Part shown: piece after piece, positions 37,512 through 46,099 of the stretch
Numbering within the stretch: the stretch's first letter is position 1
How the letters are laid out: every line of letters begins with the position of its first letter
NCBI RefSeq assembly: GCF_902771435.1
Contig: NZ_CACXXB010000004.1
Location: 1 to 64,000 of the forward strand
Reading direction: 5' to 3'
Source: an uncultured Methanobrevibacter sp.
GTDB lineage: Archaea; Methanobacteriota; Methanobacteria; Methanobacteriales; Methanobacteriaceae
Length of the DNA stretch: 64,000 bases
The notes under the pieces: model-generated
What the model saw: the letters and a program-made list of their open reading frames with translations, nothing else
Told to the model about the DNA's origin: nothing
Databases searched by the model: none
Made by a program: the position numbers and the translations under genes

Positions 37512-37879
37512 AAGTGAAGCGTGTAATTCAAATTGATTAGCACATCATTATTTTCTTTTACTGCTTCTATTTCAAATTCAAAATCAGTGAAATCATCCAT
37601 AACCAATTTAATCAAATTCCATTCCAAAATGGAATCATTTAAAAATATTGTAAATTGATTTCTATCTATTTTTACTTCTTTTCTGCAGAACAGCTTAAAT
37701 GCATAGAAATATAGCTCCAGCCTGAAAATAAGGTCCTGCTTATCCCCGTTGCCGTTGATGAAATAGTCCTTCAAATCTTCCTGAAGAATTTTGCCTTCAT
37801 CACCTGTGTCTGCCCTGAATGTTTCCATTTCAGCCAAATCGTCCATAAGCTGCTTTTTTTCTTCATCATTATACATCAT
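37508..37879 (-). CDS. Unknown small acidic protein, last gene of pilin-like operon
   Basis: The protein has 123 residues (122 if the second Met is used). It contains LMDDLAEMETFRADTGDEGK, LIFRLELYFYAFKLFCRKEV and a beta-rich C-terminus. No family recognised. Its first ATG lies 1 nt after the TGA stop of the gene upstream, so translation is coupled. The upstream small gene has a similar size, acidity and predicted alpha-plus-beta layout; the two could be related or form a pair. Confidence 0.65.
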   Translation of the reverse strand: MMYNDEEKKQLMDDLAEMETFRADTGDEGKILQEDLKDYFINGNGDKQDLIFRLELYFYAFKLFCRKEVKIDRNQFTIFLNDSILEWNLIKLVMDDFTDFEFEIEAVKENNDVLINLNYTLHF

Positions 37880-37880
37880 A

Positions 37881-38198
37881 TCACATCAGCAAAAATTTCA
37901 ATTTGATAATATTGTATTCATTCGGCATGAATTTTAGTTCGAATCTGTCAAATTCATCATCCAGTCTCCTTAACAGATCAAATTCCAAATTGTCAGGAAT
38001 GACATGTAAATTAAATCCATCATCGGAAATTTCAATGTCCAAATCCTCAAGAAGAGGTATTTTAAGCTCACTAATGAATACATATTTGTAAACGATTAAC
38101 TCGTAATCGTTTACCTCTTTTTCATTTTCAATTATATCTATCAGTTCCTCTTGAAGTTTGGATGCCGTGACCTTAAAGGTATCTTCAGTAATTTCAAT
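37881..38198 (-). CDS. Unknown small protein with non-standard start codon
   Basis: An open frame of about 105 residues fills the gap between two operon genes. It reads protein-like throughout (VTASKLQEELIDIIENEKEV, ELKIPLLEDLDIEISDDGF, LRRLDDEFDRFELKFMPNEY) and ends TGA at 37883-37881, 1 nt before the ATG of the next gene. No ATG, GTG or TTG exists in frame before the conserved-looking part; an in-frame TAG lies upstream. ATT at 38198, overlapping the stop of the upstream gene, or ATT at 38192, placed after GAGAGGG, are the best candidates. It may instead be a real gene whose start was lost. Confidence 0.55.
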   Translation of the reverse strand: MEITEDTFKVTASKLQEELIDIIENEKEVNDYELIVYKYVFISELKIPLLEDLDIEISDDGFNLHVIPDNLEFDLLRRLDDEFDRFELKFMPNEYNIIKLKFLLM

Positions 38199-38559
38199 CC
38201 CTCTCGTTGAAGACTTCTTTTGCCGCTACAATACCGTTAATAGCTTTTGGAAAACCGCAATAGGCACTCATCTGCATTATGATTTCAACTATTTCAGTTT
38301 CATCATTGCCTACATTCAAAGCTGCGTTAATGTGGTCCTTAAGTTGCGGAATTGTTCCCAAAACCGTTAATGCGGCAACAGTGCATAATTCACGTGTTTT
38401 CAAATCAACTTGTGAGCGAGTATAGATTTCAGAGTATGGATATTCAATTACAAAACGACCCAAATCAGGTGCAATATCCTCTATCTCTTTGAATATTTCT
38501 TCAACTGGCCTTTCCTGAATTGATTCCAATACTTCTTTTCCTTTTTCATACCGAGTCAT
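38194..38559 (-). CDS. Carboxymuconolactone decarboxylase-family protein
   Basis: From ATG 38559 the protein has 121 residues and begins TRYEKGKEVL, where this family normally begins. An upstream in-frame ATG at 38610 would add 17 residues and overlap the preceding gene. Family features: ELCTVAALTVLGTIPQLKDHINAALNVG and IIMQMSAYCGFPKAINGI. The usual CxxC peroxidase pair of AhpD is not present; only single cysteines occur (ELCT, AYCG), so an alkylhydroperoxidase role is doubtful. It lies downstream of two pilin-like genes on the same transcript. Confidence 0.8.
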   Translation of the reverse strand: MTRYEKGKEVLESIQERPVEEIFKEIEDIAPDLGRFVIEYPYSEIYTRSQVDLKTRELCTVAALTVLGTIPQLKDHINAALNVGNDETEIVEIIMQMSAYCGFPKAINGIVAAKEVFNERD

Positions 38560-38575
38560 GTTAACTAATATGTTC

Positions 38576-39073
38576 CTAAACCCATTTAACATTAGCTGTT
38601 GTGAAAACATAGTGGGGAGAAAATACCGGATTATATAGTTTATTCGTTGCGGAAGTTGAATTGAAGCTTACTGCAATGGATTTTCGCAGATTGTAATTAA
38701 TTCTATCACCGATTGAGTCCAACTGCTTTTTGGATAAGTCCTTTGAAGGTTTGGCATATACCTTAAACTGTATTTTCTTTTTATCATAACGGTCATCAGA
38801 TCCTATTTGCGAATAAGAAATATTCACCACTTCCACCGAATAAGGAAGCAGCAGACTGCTTTTAGATTTTGAATAATCACTGTATGTCTGTTTTGGATAG
38901 ATTCCACTAGACGATTGCACAATACCATCATTGACACCGTTTTTTGCTGCGGCCATTGCAATATTAAGTTCCTGCTGATTATAAATCAAAACCGCTGAAA
39001 TCATTATAATTAAAATCAGAACACCTGTTACAAGCAAATATTCAGCACTGATTTGACCTCTCCTTTCAATCAT
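38576..39073 (-). CDS. Class III signal peptide protein, pilin-like
   Basis: The protein has 165 residues. The N-terminus ERRGQISAEYLLVTGVLIL matches the archaeal class III signal peptide: a short basic leader, cleavage before Q, the QxSxEYLL motif and then a hydrophobic helix of about 20 residues. Such precursors are cut by an EppA-type peptidase and assemble into pili or pseudopili. The remainder is a Ser- and Tyr-rich outer domain. The start overlaps the preceding gene by 4 nt. Confidence 0.8.
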   Translation of the reverse strand: MIERRGQISAEYLLVTGVLILIIMISAVLIYNQQELNIAMAAAKNGVNDGIVQSSSGIYPKQTYSDYSKSKSSLLLPYSVEVVNISYSQIGSDDRYDKKKIQFKVYAKPSKDLSKKQLDSIGDRINYNLRKSIAVSFNSTSATNKLYNPVFSPHYVFTTANVKWV

Positions 39074-39465
39074 TCTATCACCAGTTTACCTTCACTGTCT
39101 TTAGAAATCAAATAGCTTTTTCCGCTATGCAGTTTATATTTTGAATCCGTTATTGATAGTGGAAGCAATGTTTCTCCCTTCTTGTCACCATATTCAATAG
39201 TTAACTTGTTATTTTCGACTGTTATTTCATAATAACCCTTATCTGAAGGCAGTGTTAATGATTTTGAATAACCTTCCCCATTGGAATTTACCTGACTGAT
39301 TGTGTTGGCAACATCATCCAGAATCAGTCTGTGTGAAACACTATCCTGCATATTCAAACTTGATTCAATAGCTGATTGTGATAAAAATAACAATGGAATA
39401 GCTATTATTAAAATAACAAAGAATGAAAATAAATATTCTATTGAAATAAAACCTTTATTGTCCAT
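39070..39465 (-). CDS. Second pilin-like protein with class III-type N-terminus
   Basis: The protein has 131 residues. The N-terminus DNKGFISIEYLFSFFVILIIAIPLLFL has the GFISIEYL form of the class III signal peptide followed by a hydrophobic helix, with F in place of the usual Q. The outer domain is small and beta-rich (YEITVENNKLTIEYGDK). First gene of the five-gene minus-strand operon 39465-37508. It is probably a minor pilin that works with the downstream pilin-like protein. Divergent from cbiF, 97 bp apart. Confidence 0.72.
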   Translation of the reverse strand: MDNKGFISIEYLFSFFVILIIAIPLLFLSQSAIESSLNMQDSVSHRLILDDVANTISQVNSNGEGYSKSLTLPSDKGYYEITVENNKLTIEYGDKKGETLLPLSITDSKYKLHSGKSYLISKDSEGKLVIE

Positions 39466-39562
39466 ATTTCTTAATTATTTTAAAAATTAATAAAGTTTAC
39501 TCAAATCAAAAGTCAAATTTGATACAAAATTATTAAATAATATTTGAAATATAAAATAAACC

Positions 39563-40315
39563 ATGAAAGGAAAAGTTATATTCATTGGTGCAGGTCCGGG
39601 AGACCCTGACTTAATTACCGTGAAAGGAAGAAAAGTGATTGAAGAAGCTGACGTTATTATTTATGCAGGTTCACTTGTAAATAAAGATGTCTTATGCCCT
39701 GCAAAGGAAGGCTGTGAAATTCACAACAGCGCCTATTTAAATTTAGAAGAAACCGATGCCATCATTACCGAAGCCGTTGAGGAAGGCAAATTGGTAGCCC
39801 GTGTACATACCGGAGACCCTTCAATCTATGGAGCTATCGGCGAACAGATCCGTGAACTTAAAAAACATGATATTGAATATGAAATCATTCCCGGAGTAAG
39901 CTCATTATTTGGAACAGCAAGTGTTTTGGAAGCGGAATTGACATTGCCTGAAATTTCACAAAGTGTCATTATAACCAGACCTGAAGGAAGAACACCAAAA
40001 CCTGAAGGAGAAAGCCTGTCAAGCTTTTCAAAGCATCATGCAACAATGTGTATCTTTTTAGGCATAGGCATGATTGATAAGGTAGTCGATGAATTGCTTG
40101 TTGGATATGAAGAAACCACTCCTGTTGCAGTTGTCAAAAAGGCGACTTGGCCTGACCAGCAAATAATTAGAGGAACCCTCGCAGATATTGCAGAGAAAGT
40201 TAAAGATGCAAATATAACAAAGACTGCAATGATTGTGGTGGGAGATGTTTTAGACCCTGGAGACTTTAATGCATCCAAGCTATATGACAAAAACTTCAAA
40301 CACGAATACAGATAA
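39563..40315 (+). CDS. cbiF: Cobalt-precorrin-4 C11-methyltransferase
   Basis: The protein has 250 residues. It adds a methyl group at C11 in the anaerobic cobamide pathway. Signatures: VIFIGAGPGDPDLITVKG, VIIYAGSLVN, VHTGDPSIYGAIGEQ, IIPGVSSLFGTASVLEAELT and VKKATWPDQQ. Full length. Single gene. Cobamides serve MtrA and the nearby MetE. The region to the next convergent gene contains a 7-bp inverted repeat. Confidence 0.92.
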   Translation: MKGKVIFIGAGPGDPDLITVKGRKVIEEADVIIYAGSLVNKDVLCPAKEGCEIHNSAYLNLEETDAIITEAVEEGKLVARVHTGDPSIYGAIGEQIRELKKHDIEYEIIPGVSSLFGTASVLEAELTLPEISQSVIITRPEGRTPKPEGESLSSFSKHHATMCIFLGIGMIDKVVDELLVGYEETTPVAVVKKATWPDQQIIRGTLADIAEKVKDANITKTAMIVVGDVLDPGDFNASKLYDKNFKHEYR

Positions 40316-40331
40316 ATTTTTTTAAATTAAA

Positions 40332-40359
40332 TTCCTCAAAAATAAGACCACATGAGGAA
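40332..40359. terminator. Inverted repeat between convergent genes
   Basis: TTCCTCA at 40332-40338 is complementary to TGAGGAA at 40353-40359 with a 14-nt spacer. It lies between the ends of cbiF and the membrane protein gene. A shared termination hairpin is possible, but the T-runs are weak. Confidence 0.3.
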
Positions 40360-40391
40360 ATCCAACCATCCCTTATAAACCAATAATATTT

Positions 40392-40847
40392 TTAGCTTAT
40401 TTCTCTTTTATGCCCCAGATGTATTCCGATATGACCAATGCCCAATATTATAGAGGACATTACTAAAAATACGTTATTTGCACAAACGCCCAAAAGGAAA
40501 AATGCAATTACAGGCAATGTAGCTCCTGGAAGGGGAATGAACAAAAAATTGTCATACATGTCATTCATTGTTTTTTGGCTTCTAAAGTATCTAATCCAGT
40601 ATATCTCATAGATTACCATTAGAAGAAATGCGATTAGAAAAATTATATTGAAACTGAAATTCACACCACAAAACAAGGATAATACAACAACTAAAACCTG
40701 TCCGATTCTTTCCAATGCCAGCGAAAGTTTATTTTCATTTTTGGAATATTTGTCGTAATCCTTAGGGGGACATCTGCTCCACAAAATATTGGGGGCGAAC
40801 AACATCACTAAAAACAGCAAACCAACCCATGAAAATGAAAAATCCAT
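40392..40847 (-). CDS. Unknown small membrane protein
   Basis: The protein has 151 residues with about four hydrophobic segments: residues 5-20, 50-68, 70-88 and 108-140. A conserved-looking loop NILWSRCPPKDYDKYSKNENK follows the first segment. No family assigned. It starts 5 nt after the metE stop codon and so ends the operon that begins near the tRNA-Ala gene. No signal that links it to methionine synthesis apart from position. Confidence 0.65.
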   Translation of the reverse strand: MDFSFSWVGLLFLVMLFAPNILWSRCPPKDYDKYSKNENKLSLALERIGQVLVVVLSLFCGVNFSFNIIFLIAFLLMVIYEIYWIRYFRSQKTMNDMYDNFLFIPLPGATLPVIAFFLLGVCANNVFLVMSSIILGIGHIGIHLGHKREIS

Positions 40848-40852
40848 AATAT

Positions 40853-41797
40853 CTAACTATACTTGTCTTTTATCTGATTCATGAGCTGTAATTTTTTAAA
40901 TGCAACATCTTTTGGAGCTCTTCTAAGGCCACAGTCAGGATCCAAGAGCAAATTATCCTTACCAACAATTTCAATTGCCTTGCAGACAAGATTTTCAATG
41001 TCTGCAATGTCATCCACTTCATTGACAGATGAATCGACACAGCCGAAACCTAGCTTTTTACCTTCCAAAAGTGAAGCATTTTTTTCCAAAACGCCCAGAT
41101 TAACATTATTTCCTGCAAATTCAAAGTCAAGAATATCGACGTTGAATTTTGAAATGTCCTTAAATGTATCGGACAAAATGCCGCATACATGCATTGCCAA
41201 AGGAACTTTCAAACCGTCATGAATTATGTCAATAGCTTCACGGGCGGTTTTCATGTCAACCATTCCTGTAGACAAGAACGGCTCATCAATCTGAATATAG
41301 GCAGGCTTTACTCTGCGAACAATTGCATTAACCTCATATTTCAGAGAATGCGCCAAATCAATGATTGCATCTTCCCTGTTTTTATAAAAATACTGTATTC
41401 TGGAAGAGTGGACGATTGTATTTGGACCTGTTATTATTCCTTTTATCCCTTTTCCTTCCGGAATGCTGCCGTTATAATAATCCTTCATTACCTTTTTTGC
41501 ATACAGCAAGTCATTGACGGAAATTTCCTGAATCGGATTTACTATTTTGGAAACGATAACAGTGTTTCCATCTTCAATCCTCATTCCGGGAATATATTTT
41601 GTAAAAATAGAAACCATATCTCCCCTAACTTGACCGTCGGATATTATGTCCACTCCTGCATCAAGTTGAGAAATAACGCTAGCTTTAATAGCTTCCTTAA
41701 AGGGATCGTAAGCTCCGAAAGAATTTAACAGTTTATCTTTAAAATTAGAGGGAGAGCTTTCCTCAACCGGAAAACTTCCAACAACAGTTGATCTCAT
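40853..41797 (-). CDS. metE: Methionine synthase, archaeal MetE (methylcobalamin type)
   Basis: The protein has 314 residues, corresponding only to the catalytic C-terminal half of bacterial MetE. The Methanobacteriales enzyme transfers methyl from methylcobalamin to homocysteine. Signatures: N-terminal STVVGSFPV, ISDGQVRGDM, IQIDEPFLSTG, zinc ligands in MHVCG and in LDPDCGLRRAP. Its start overlaps the DUF1894 gene by 4 nt. Homocysteine could come from the DUF39/COG1900 and UPF0280 proteins encoded 8-12 kb away. Confidence 0.88.
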   Translation of the reverse strand: MRSTVVGSFPVEESSPSNFKDKLLNSFGAYDPFKEAIKASVISQLDAGVDIISDGQVRGDMVSIFTKYIPGMRIEDGNTVIVSKIVNPIQEISVNDLLYAKKVMKDYYNGSIPEGKGIKGIITGPNTIVHSSRIQYFYKNREDAIIDLAHSLKYEVNAIVRRVKPAYIQIDEPFLSTGMVDMKTAREAIDIIHDGLKVPLAMHVCGILSDTFKDISKFNVDILDFEFAGNNVNLGVLEKNASLLEGKKLGFGCVDSSVNEVDDIADIENLVCKAIEIVGKDNLLLDPDCGLRRAPKDVAFKKLQLMNQIKDKYS

Positions 41798-42108
41798 TTT
41801 TTATTACCGGTATCTAATTTTCTGATTTTTTCAACTTCTTCTTCATCAATCGGCAACTCCACAACTGAAGTTCCATGACATGGTTTTGTATACGGTAAAA
41901 AAACAGTTCCTTTCTCATGGTCAAAACCGATTGGTATAGGTGGAATTCCAATGACTCTAACGCCCAATACTTCATCACCCGGTTTAATGTATACTAAATC
42001 ATCAGCTTTAAATCTAATTATCATTGCACAATCTTTAAAACCTGCTTTTGAAGCATGAATCTCATAGTTATCGGATTGTTGAAGGTAAGTATCTAAACAG
42101 AATGACAT
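41794..42108 (-). CDS. DUF1894 family protein
   Basis: The protein has 104 residues. I recognise the methanogen DUF1894 type: LDTYLQQSDNYEIHASKAGFKDC, then VYIKPGDEVLGVRVIGIPPIPIG. Function unknown. Order DUF1890-DUF1894-metE is the arrangement I recall from Methanothermobacter. It directly abuts DUF1890 upstream and overlaps metE by 4 nt, so the three are made together. A role in methyl or corrinoid handling is a guess from context. Confidence 0.75.
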   Translation of the reverse strand: MSFCLDTYLQQSDNYEIHASKAGFKDCAMIIRFKADDLVYIKPGDEVLGVRVIGIPPIPIGFDHEKGTVFLPYTKPCHGTSVVELPIDEEEVEKIRKLDTGNKK

Positions 42109-42567
42109 TTATTCAAACTCCTTTATTGCTTTGTCAAATTTAACTTTAATAGGTGAAGGATTATGGAATGCTCTTACAGCAGTAATTTTGGCGTTGCTTC
42201 CACTTTCTTCTATCATATTTACAAATTCGGCAATCTCATCAGCATCTCTTGAAAATACAAGTGCTAAAGATTTGCACTGTAGAATCTGTTCGAAAGTCAC
42301 GAAAAATGATGCCGCTGCGTCCTTGTGGACAAAACCAACTAATAAATCATAATCGCCTTCGTTAATGTCGCCTAAAGTCCTTTCCAAATCTACCAACTTA
42401 AGTTTGTATAAATCTTCAGGGTCTGATATCTTAACCAGTTTTGATGCTGCAGGGTTTGCAGCTATTGTAACATCATACCCCATTTTTGTTAATTTATTAA
42501 AAACATAAACTGACATTGGAGTCTGGGATGGAGTTTCCGGACATCCTAGTAAAACTAAAGCTTTCAT
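42109..42567 (-). CDS. DUF1890 family protein
   Basis: The protein has 152 residues. The N-terminus KALVLLGCPETPSQTPMSVYVF and the Rossmann-like alternation that follows match DUF1890, known from methanogens. The glycine- and cysteine-containing first loop could bind a nucleotide or phosphate. No established function. It starts 11 nt after the membrane protein gene and immediately precedes DUF1894. Confidence 0.75.
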   Translation of the reverse strand: MKALVLLGCPETPSQTPMSVYVFNKLTKMGYDVTIAANPAASKLVKISDPEDLYKLKLVDLERTLGDINEGDYDLLVGFVHKDAAASFFVTFEQILQCKSLALVFSRDADEIAEFVNMIEESGSNAKITAVRAFHNPSPIKVKFDKAIKEFE

Positions 42568-42578
42568 AATACTTCCCT

Positions 42579-43661
42579 CTATGATCTTGTTTTAAGAGAT
42601 ACCACATTTGCTAAAATCAGTGCACCTATAAATATGAAAGATAAAAGTGCCATACCATTGATTGTCCTGTTGAATACAAACATACCAATTAGGGCCTGTG
42701 CACAAAATGCAGCCAATGCTCCGGTCAGTAATACTTCTCTTCCCAGGTATTTCTTATTATTTTTCTCTCTTCTTTCTCTGTACATGGTTAAGATTTTAAA
42801 ACCTATAAGAATTGTTCCCAGTACAAATACCATTAAACCGACGAGACCCAAATACCCGAAGTCGAATCCGTAACCGAATATACCTGGAAGCATATAATCG
42901 ATTGTATCCTTTTGGTTTACAAGTATACCGAAAAACATCGGGAATGGAAGACCGAAGAATAACACAAGTTGCATCGGTAGTGTAATATAACCTTCAGCAA
43001 AAGCCGTTCCTTCAGCTCCCCAATAGGAAGCTTTGGCACTGTGACCTATTAGCTGAATATTATTCAATACTGTCTTAATACTTGATAAGGAATATTGTTC
43101 AATCCTACCTAACCTTAAAAGTGGAGAGAAAATTGTCATTCCGGATACTCTTGCAATAACCTCCAAAAGCACGAATCCGATACCTGCCGCTCCTAAAAAC
43201 ATTAAAATTCTTTTTCCGGTAAATACGGATTTTTCTCTGAAGGATTTTGAAATGATTAAGTATCCAATGAATAAACCTAAAATCCATAACAATAAGAAAG
43301 ACCTGTGCATTAATCCACCGAATACGGTAATTCCAGCTATGAATAATATTACGAATCTTCTGAGAGGCCTTATATCAACACCCGATTCCTTCATTACTTT
43401 CAGCGACGCCAGTGCTGTTACTGCGCCCAAAAGTGCAATCGGACCGAATGGATGTGTAAATTCCGCTTGACTTGAAGCTACAATCAGCATGACAATGTCT
43501 GCGCCGAAAATAAATGTGAAACCACCTATGATAAATAAGGATAAGAAGGTCACCACACTTAATGACAACGGAATCAAGTTAAGACAAAAGACTAATGTAA
43601 CAAATAACATTAATCCTATCTCTAAAATAAATTGTAAATGATTTTGAGCAATTAATAACAT
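42579..43661 (-). CDS. Polytopic membrane protein of unknown function
   Basis: The protein has 360 residues with about ten hydrophobic segments. ATG 43661 is the proper start. A longer reading from 43751 adds 30 residues that are the translation of the tRNA-Ala gene and must be false. The motif YWGAEGTAFAEGYITLPMQL and the closing membrane helices recall polysaccharide polymerase or flippase-like proteins, but I cannot assign a family. It heads the DUF1890-DUF1894-metE gene string and lies 32 nt downstream of the tRNA. Confidence 0.72.
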   Translation of the reverse strand: MLLIAQNHLQFILEIGLMLFVTLVFCLNLIPLSLSVVTFLSLFIIGGFTFIFGADIVMLIVASSQAEFTHPFGPIALLGAVTALASLKVMKESGVDIRPLRRFVILFIAGITVFGGLMHRSFLLLWILGLFIGYLIISKSFREKSVFTGKRILMFLGAAGIGFVLLEVIARVSGMTIFSPLLRLGRIEQYSLSSIKTVLNNIQLIGHSAKASYWGAEGTAFAEGYITLPMQLVLFFGLPFPMFFGILVNQKDTIDYMLPGIFGYGFDFGYLGLVGLMVFVLGTILIGFKILTMYRERREKNNKKYLGREVLLTGALAAFCAQALIGMFVFNRTINGMALLSFIFIGALILANVVSLKTRS

Positions 43662-43693
43662 ATTTATATCACAATATCTCTTTATTTTAAAAA

Positions 43694-43766
<73 letters not shown>

Positions 43767-43820
43767 AAAAAAAAATTAATTTAAAAAACTATTACTAATA
43801 TTTGAAATTCTTAATATAAA

Positions 43821-44852
43821 TCATTTACCATTTTTAGCCAGGTCATACAGGTTATCTATAATGACTTGGAATAAATCATCGGTTTTCATTTCAACAGGTT
43901 CATGAGGATTGACGATGAAATCAAGTGCCTTGTTAATGACATCATCGGTGTCAACTGACCTGTACATTAATCCATGATTTATATAATATTGGTCTACAGA
44001 TAATGTTTCTCCAGGATAACATGAAATTACTGGAGTCTGCAATATTGCAGCTTCCCTGTTCATTGTTCCTCCTGCACCAATAACCAGATCACATTTTTTT
44101 ATTAAACTGGATGTGTCAACAGGAGGTTTTAATATTGAAACATTATCAATGCCTTCGAAAATTTCCGCCTGCTCCCTGAATCTTGGAAGAACTAAAATAT
44201 TGGCAACATTTTTTAATTCATCAACAATAGGGGATAAAACAGATTTTCTGCAGTCAGCATCCAGATATGATGCAAGTGAAGGTTCAGGTCTCATCAGAAT
44301 AGTTTTAGGATGTTTCAAATCCAAATCCAATTCATCAAAAACATTATCATTATATTCGAAACTTTTAAAGTGCATTAATTCGGATGTTCCATTATATGAA
44401 ATGATAGTGTTCGGGTCAGCACCAAATTTCATTAATTTCCACATGTCTATTATTTTTGGGGTAATGATTCTGTCACATAACGGAAGAGTCAATTTATTAG
44501 CAGCTAGTGCATGTTCGTTGTCTAAAACGTACAAACTTGGGATCCCTAGACCAAAAGAAATTCTAGGAAGCTCAATAGAATGCTTGCTAAGGGCAACATC
44601 CACCTTTTCATCATGTATAATATCAACAAGATTATAAACTCTTGCTGTACTTTCTCTTAGCTTGTCATATAAACTGACCCCATGCTTTCCAACTGAAATG
44701 AAATCGATATCATACATTTCCATCAGTTTATGGATATCACCAAATTGTCTGGCAGTAACGATGACATCTTCACCTTCAGCTTCCAGATATTTAATAACAT
44801 CCTTGAAAAACCTTACATGAGGCGCATTTGAAATATCAACCCATACCTTCAT
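43821..44852 (-). CDS. DUF354 family protein, glycosyltransferase-B-like fold
   Basis: From ATG 44852 the protein has 343 residues. The ATG is 5 nt after AGGTGAT and is preferred over the in-frame GTG at 44861. The N-terminus KVWVDISNAPHVRFFK is the DUF354 signature. Later segments VIVTARQFGDI, LSKHSIELPR, LVIGAGGTMNREAA and ISCYPGETLSVD resemble the GT-B fold of MurG and UDP-GlcNAc 2-epimerase. It probably acts on a nucleotide sugar for surface glycans. It lies 17 nt after hypB. Confidence 0.8.
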   Translation of the reverse strand: MKVWVDISNAPHVRFFKDVIKYLEAEGEDVIVTARQFGDIHKLMEMYDIDFISVGKHGVSLYDKLRESTARVYNLVDIIHDEKVDVALSKHSIELPRISFGLGIPSLYVLDNEHALAANKLTLPLCDRIITPKIIDMWKLMKFGADPNTIISYNGTSELMHFKSFEYNDNVFDELDLDLKHPKTILMRPEPSLASYLDADCRKSVLSPIVDELKNVANILVLPRFREQAEIFEGIDNVSILKPPVDTSSLIKKCDLVIGAGGTMNREAAILQTPVISCYPGETLSVDQYYINHGLMYRSVDTDDVINKALDFIVNPHEPVEMKTDDLFQVIIDNLYDLAKNGK

Positions 44853-44869
44853 GAAAATCACCTAAATTT

Positions 44870-45526
44870 TTATAAGCTGTCTTTCTTATCCTGAATAACT
44901 TGAATAATTTCATCCAATCCTTTTCCGTCTTTAAGATTAGATGTAATGACATGAACATTAGGATTTAATTTTTTGGCATCTGCAACCATCTTGTCAATAT
45001 CTGCACCAACAGCATCTGCCAAGTCTATTTTATTGATTACAATAACATCTGATGTCTGGAAAATAATCGGGTGTTTTTCTACAGTGTCGTCACCTTCAGT
45101 AACACTGACGACAACGATTCTCATGTGTGAACCCAATTCAAAGTCAACCGGACAGATTAAGTTTCCTACGTTTTCAATAATAACCATGTCCAAATCATCC
45201 AATGGCAAGTCATGAAGTCCGTGATGGACTAAATGTGCATCAAGATGGCATTCTTTTCCGGTATTCAATCCGGCTACTGGAACGTTATGGGATTCAATAC
45301 GTTCAGCATCGAATTTTGAGATTACATCTCCTGCAAGAACACCAATATTATAATCGGTATTGTCAATTATTTCTTCGATTAATGTTGTTTTTCCGGAACC
45401 GATTGCTCCTACAAAATCAACACAGAAAATATCCTTTTCCTCTAAATGTTTTAAGTTTTTATCAGCTAACCTTTTGTTAGCATCCATAATATTTTTTGCT
45501 ACTTCTATATCTGCTACTTGGTGCAT
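44870..45526 (-). CDS. hypB: Hydrogenase nickel-insertion GTPase HypB
   Basis: From ATG 45526 the protein has 218 residues; an in-frame GTG at 45535 is part of the ribosome binding site AGGGGTG. Motifs: G1 GAIGSGKTTL, VAGLNTGKECHLDAH with metal-binding Cys and His, IENVGNLICPVDF, and VINKIDLADAVG (NKxD). The His-rich N-terminus of some bacteria is absent. It delivers nickel to NiFe hydrogenases with HypA, whose gene lies 15 nt upstream. Confidence 0.95.
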   Translation of the reverse strand: MHQVADIEVAKNIMDANKRLADKNLKHLEEKDIFCVDFVGAIGSGKTTLIEEIIDNTDYNIGVLAGDVISKFDAERIESHNVPVAGLNTGKECHLDAHLVHHGLHDLPLDDLDMVIIENVGNLICPVDFELGSHMRIVVVSVTEGDDTVEKHPIIFQTSDVIVINKIDLADAVGADIDKMVADAKKLNPNVHVITSNLKDGKGLDEIIQVIQDKKDSL

Positions 45527-45541
45527 ATTTTTCACCCCTAT

Positions 45542-45919
45542 TTAATTATCGTCAGGTTTTTCAATTACAATATTTTTAACAACAATATCTCTTCCATTGA
45601 GAATTTCTACAGCCAAACTATCACATTTGGGACATTTTACCATCGGTGCATAATGATCTTTGTCATCAAGTATGGCATTTCCGTGGAATTCACATTGGGA
45701 ACATTCGACCTCTACGGGAATTTCTTCAAAGATTATTTCTGCATCCTGGACAATTGTGTTTTCTACAAGAACTCCTAAAATAAATTTTAACTGTTCCGGA
45801 TTTATCATTGCCAATCTGCCAAGTTCAATAGTGACTTCGGTAACTTCAGTCGCATTATTGCTTTCTGCAGTATCGATTACTGCATTAAGAATACCCTGAG
45901 CCATAGATAATTCATGCAT
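45542..45919 (-). CDS. hypA: Hydrogenase nickel-insertion protein HypA
   Basis: The protein has 125 residues. N-terminal MHELSMAQGI supplies the nickel-binding His2. The zinc site is made of C73, C76, C96 and C99 (CSQC and CPKC). Length is normal. First gene of the hypA-hypB-DUF354 string. Divergent from the aldo/keto reductase gene, with 180 bp between them. Confidence 0.94.
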   Translation of the reverse strand: MHELSMAQGILNAVIDTAESNNATEVTEVTIELGRLAMINPEQLKFILGVLVENTIVQDAEIIFEEIPVEVECSQCEFHGNAILDDKDHYAPMVKCPKCDSLAVEILNGRDIVVKNIVIEKPDDN

Positions 45920-46037
45920 TTTATTTCTCCTATAATTAAATATTAATATTATAAATTTGATTTTATTTATTTATAAAGCTATTTAATATTTGAGTAATAC
46001 TAAAGTAATAAATGACATTTTAAAAAAATAATACTAA

Positions 46038-46054
46038 TGTTGCAATTGACAACA
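46038..46054. promoter_or_regulatory. Candidate operator dyad upstream of aldo/keto reductase
   Basis: TGTTG at 46038-46042 and CAACA at 46050-46054 flank a 7-nt spacer that starts with C and ends with A, as in the dyad at 9833-9849. A TATA-like TTAAATAATAT follows at about 46056-46066. The dyad ends 45 nt before the start codon, against 43 nt for the flavodoxin gene. Confidence 0.5.
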
Positions 46055-46099
46055 CTTAAATAATATCCGAATTCAAATATTTAATTAGGAGACATTATT

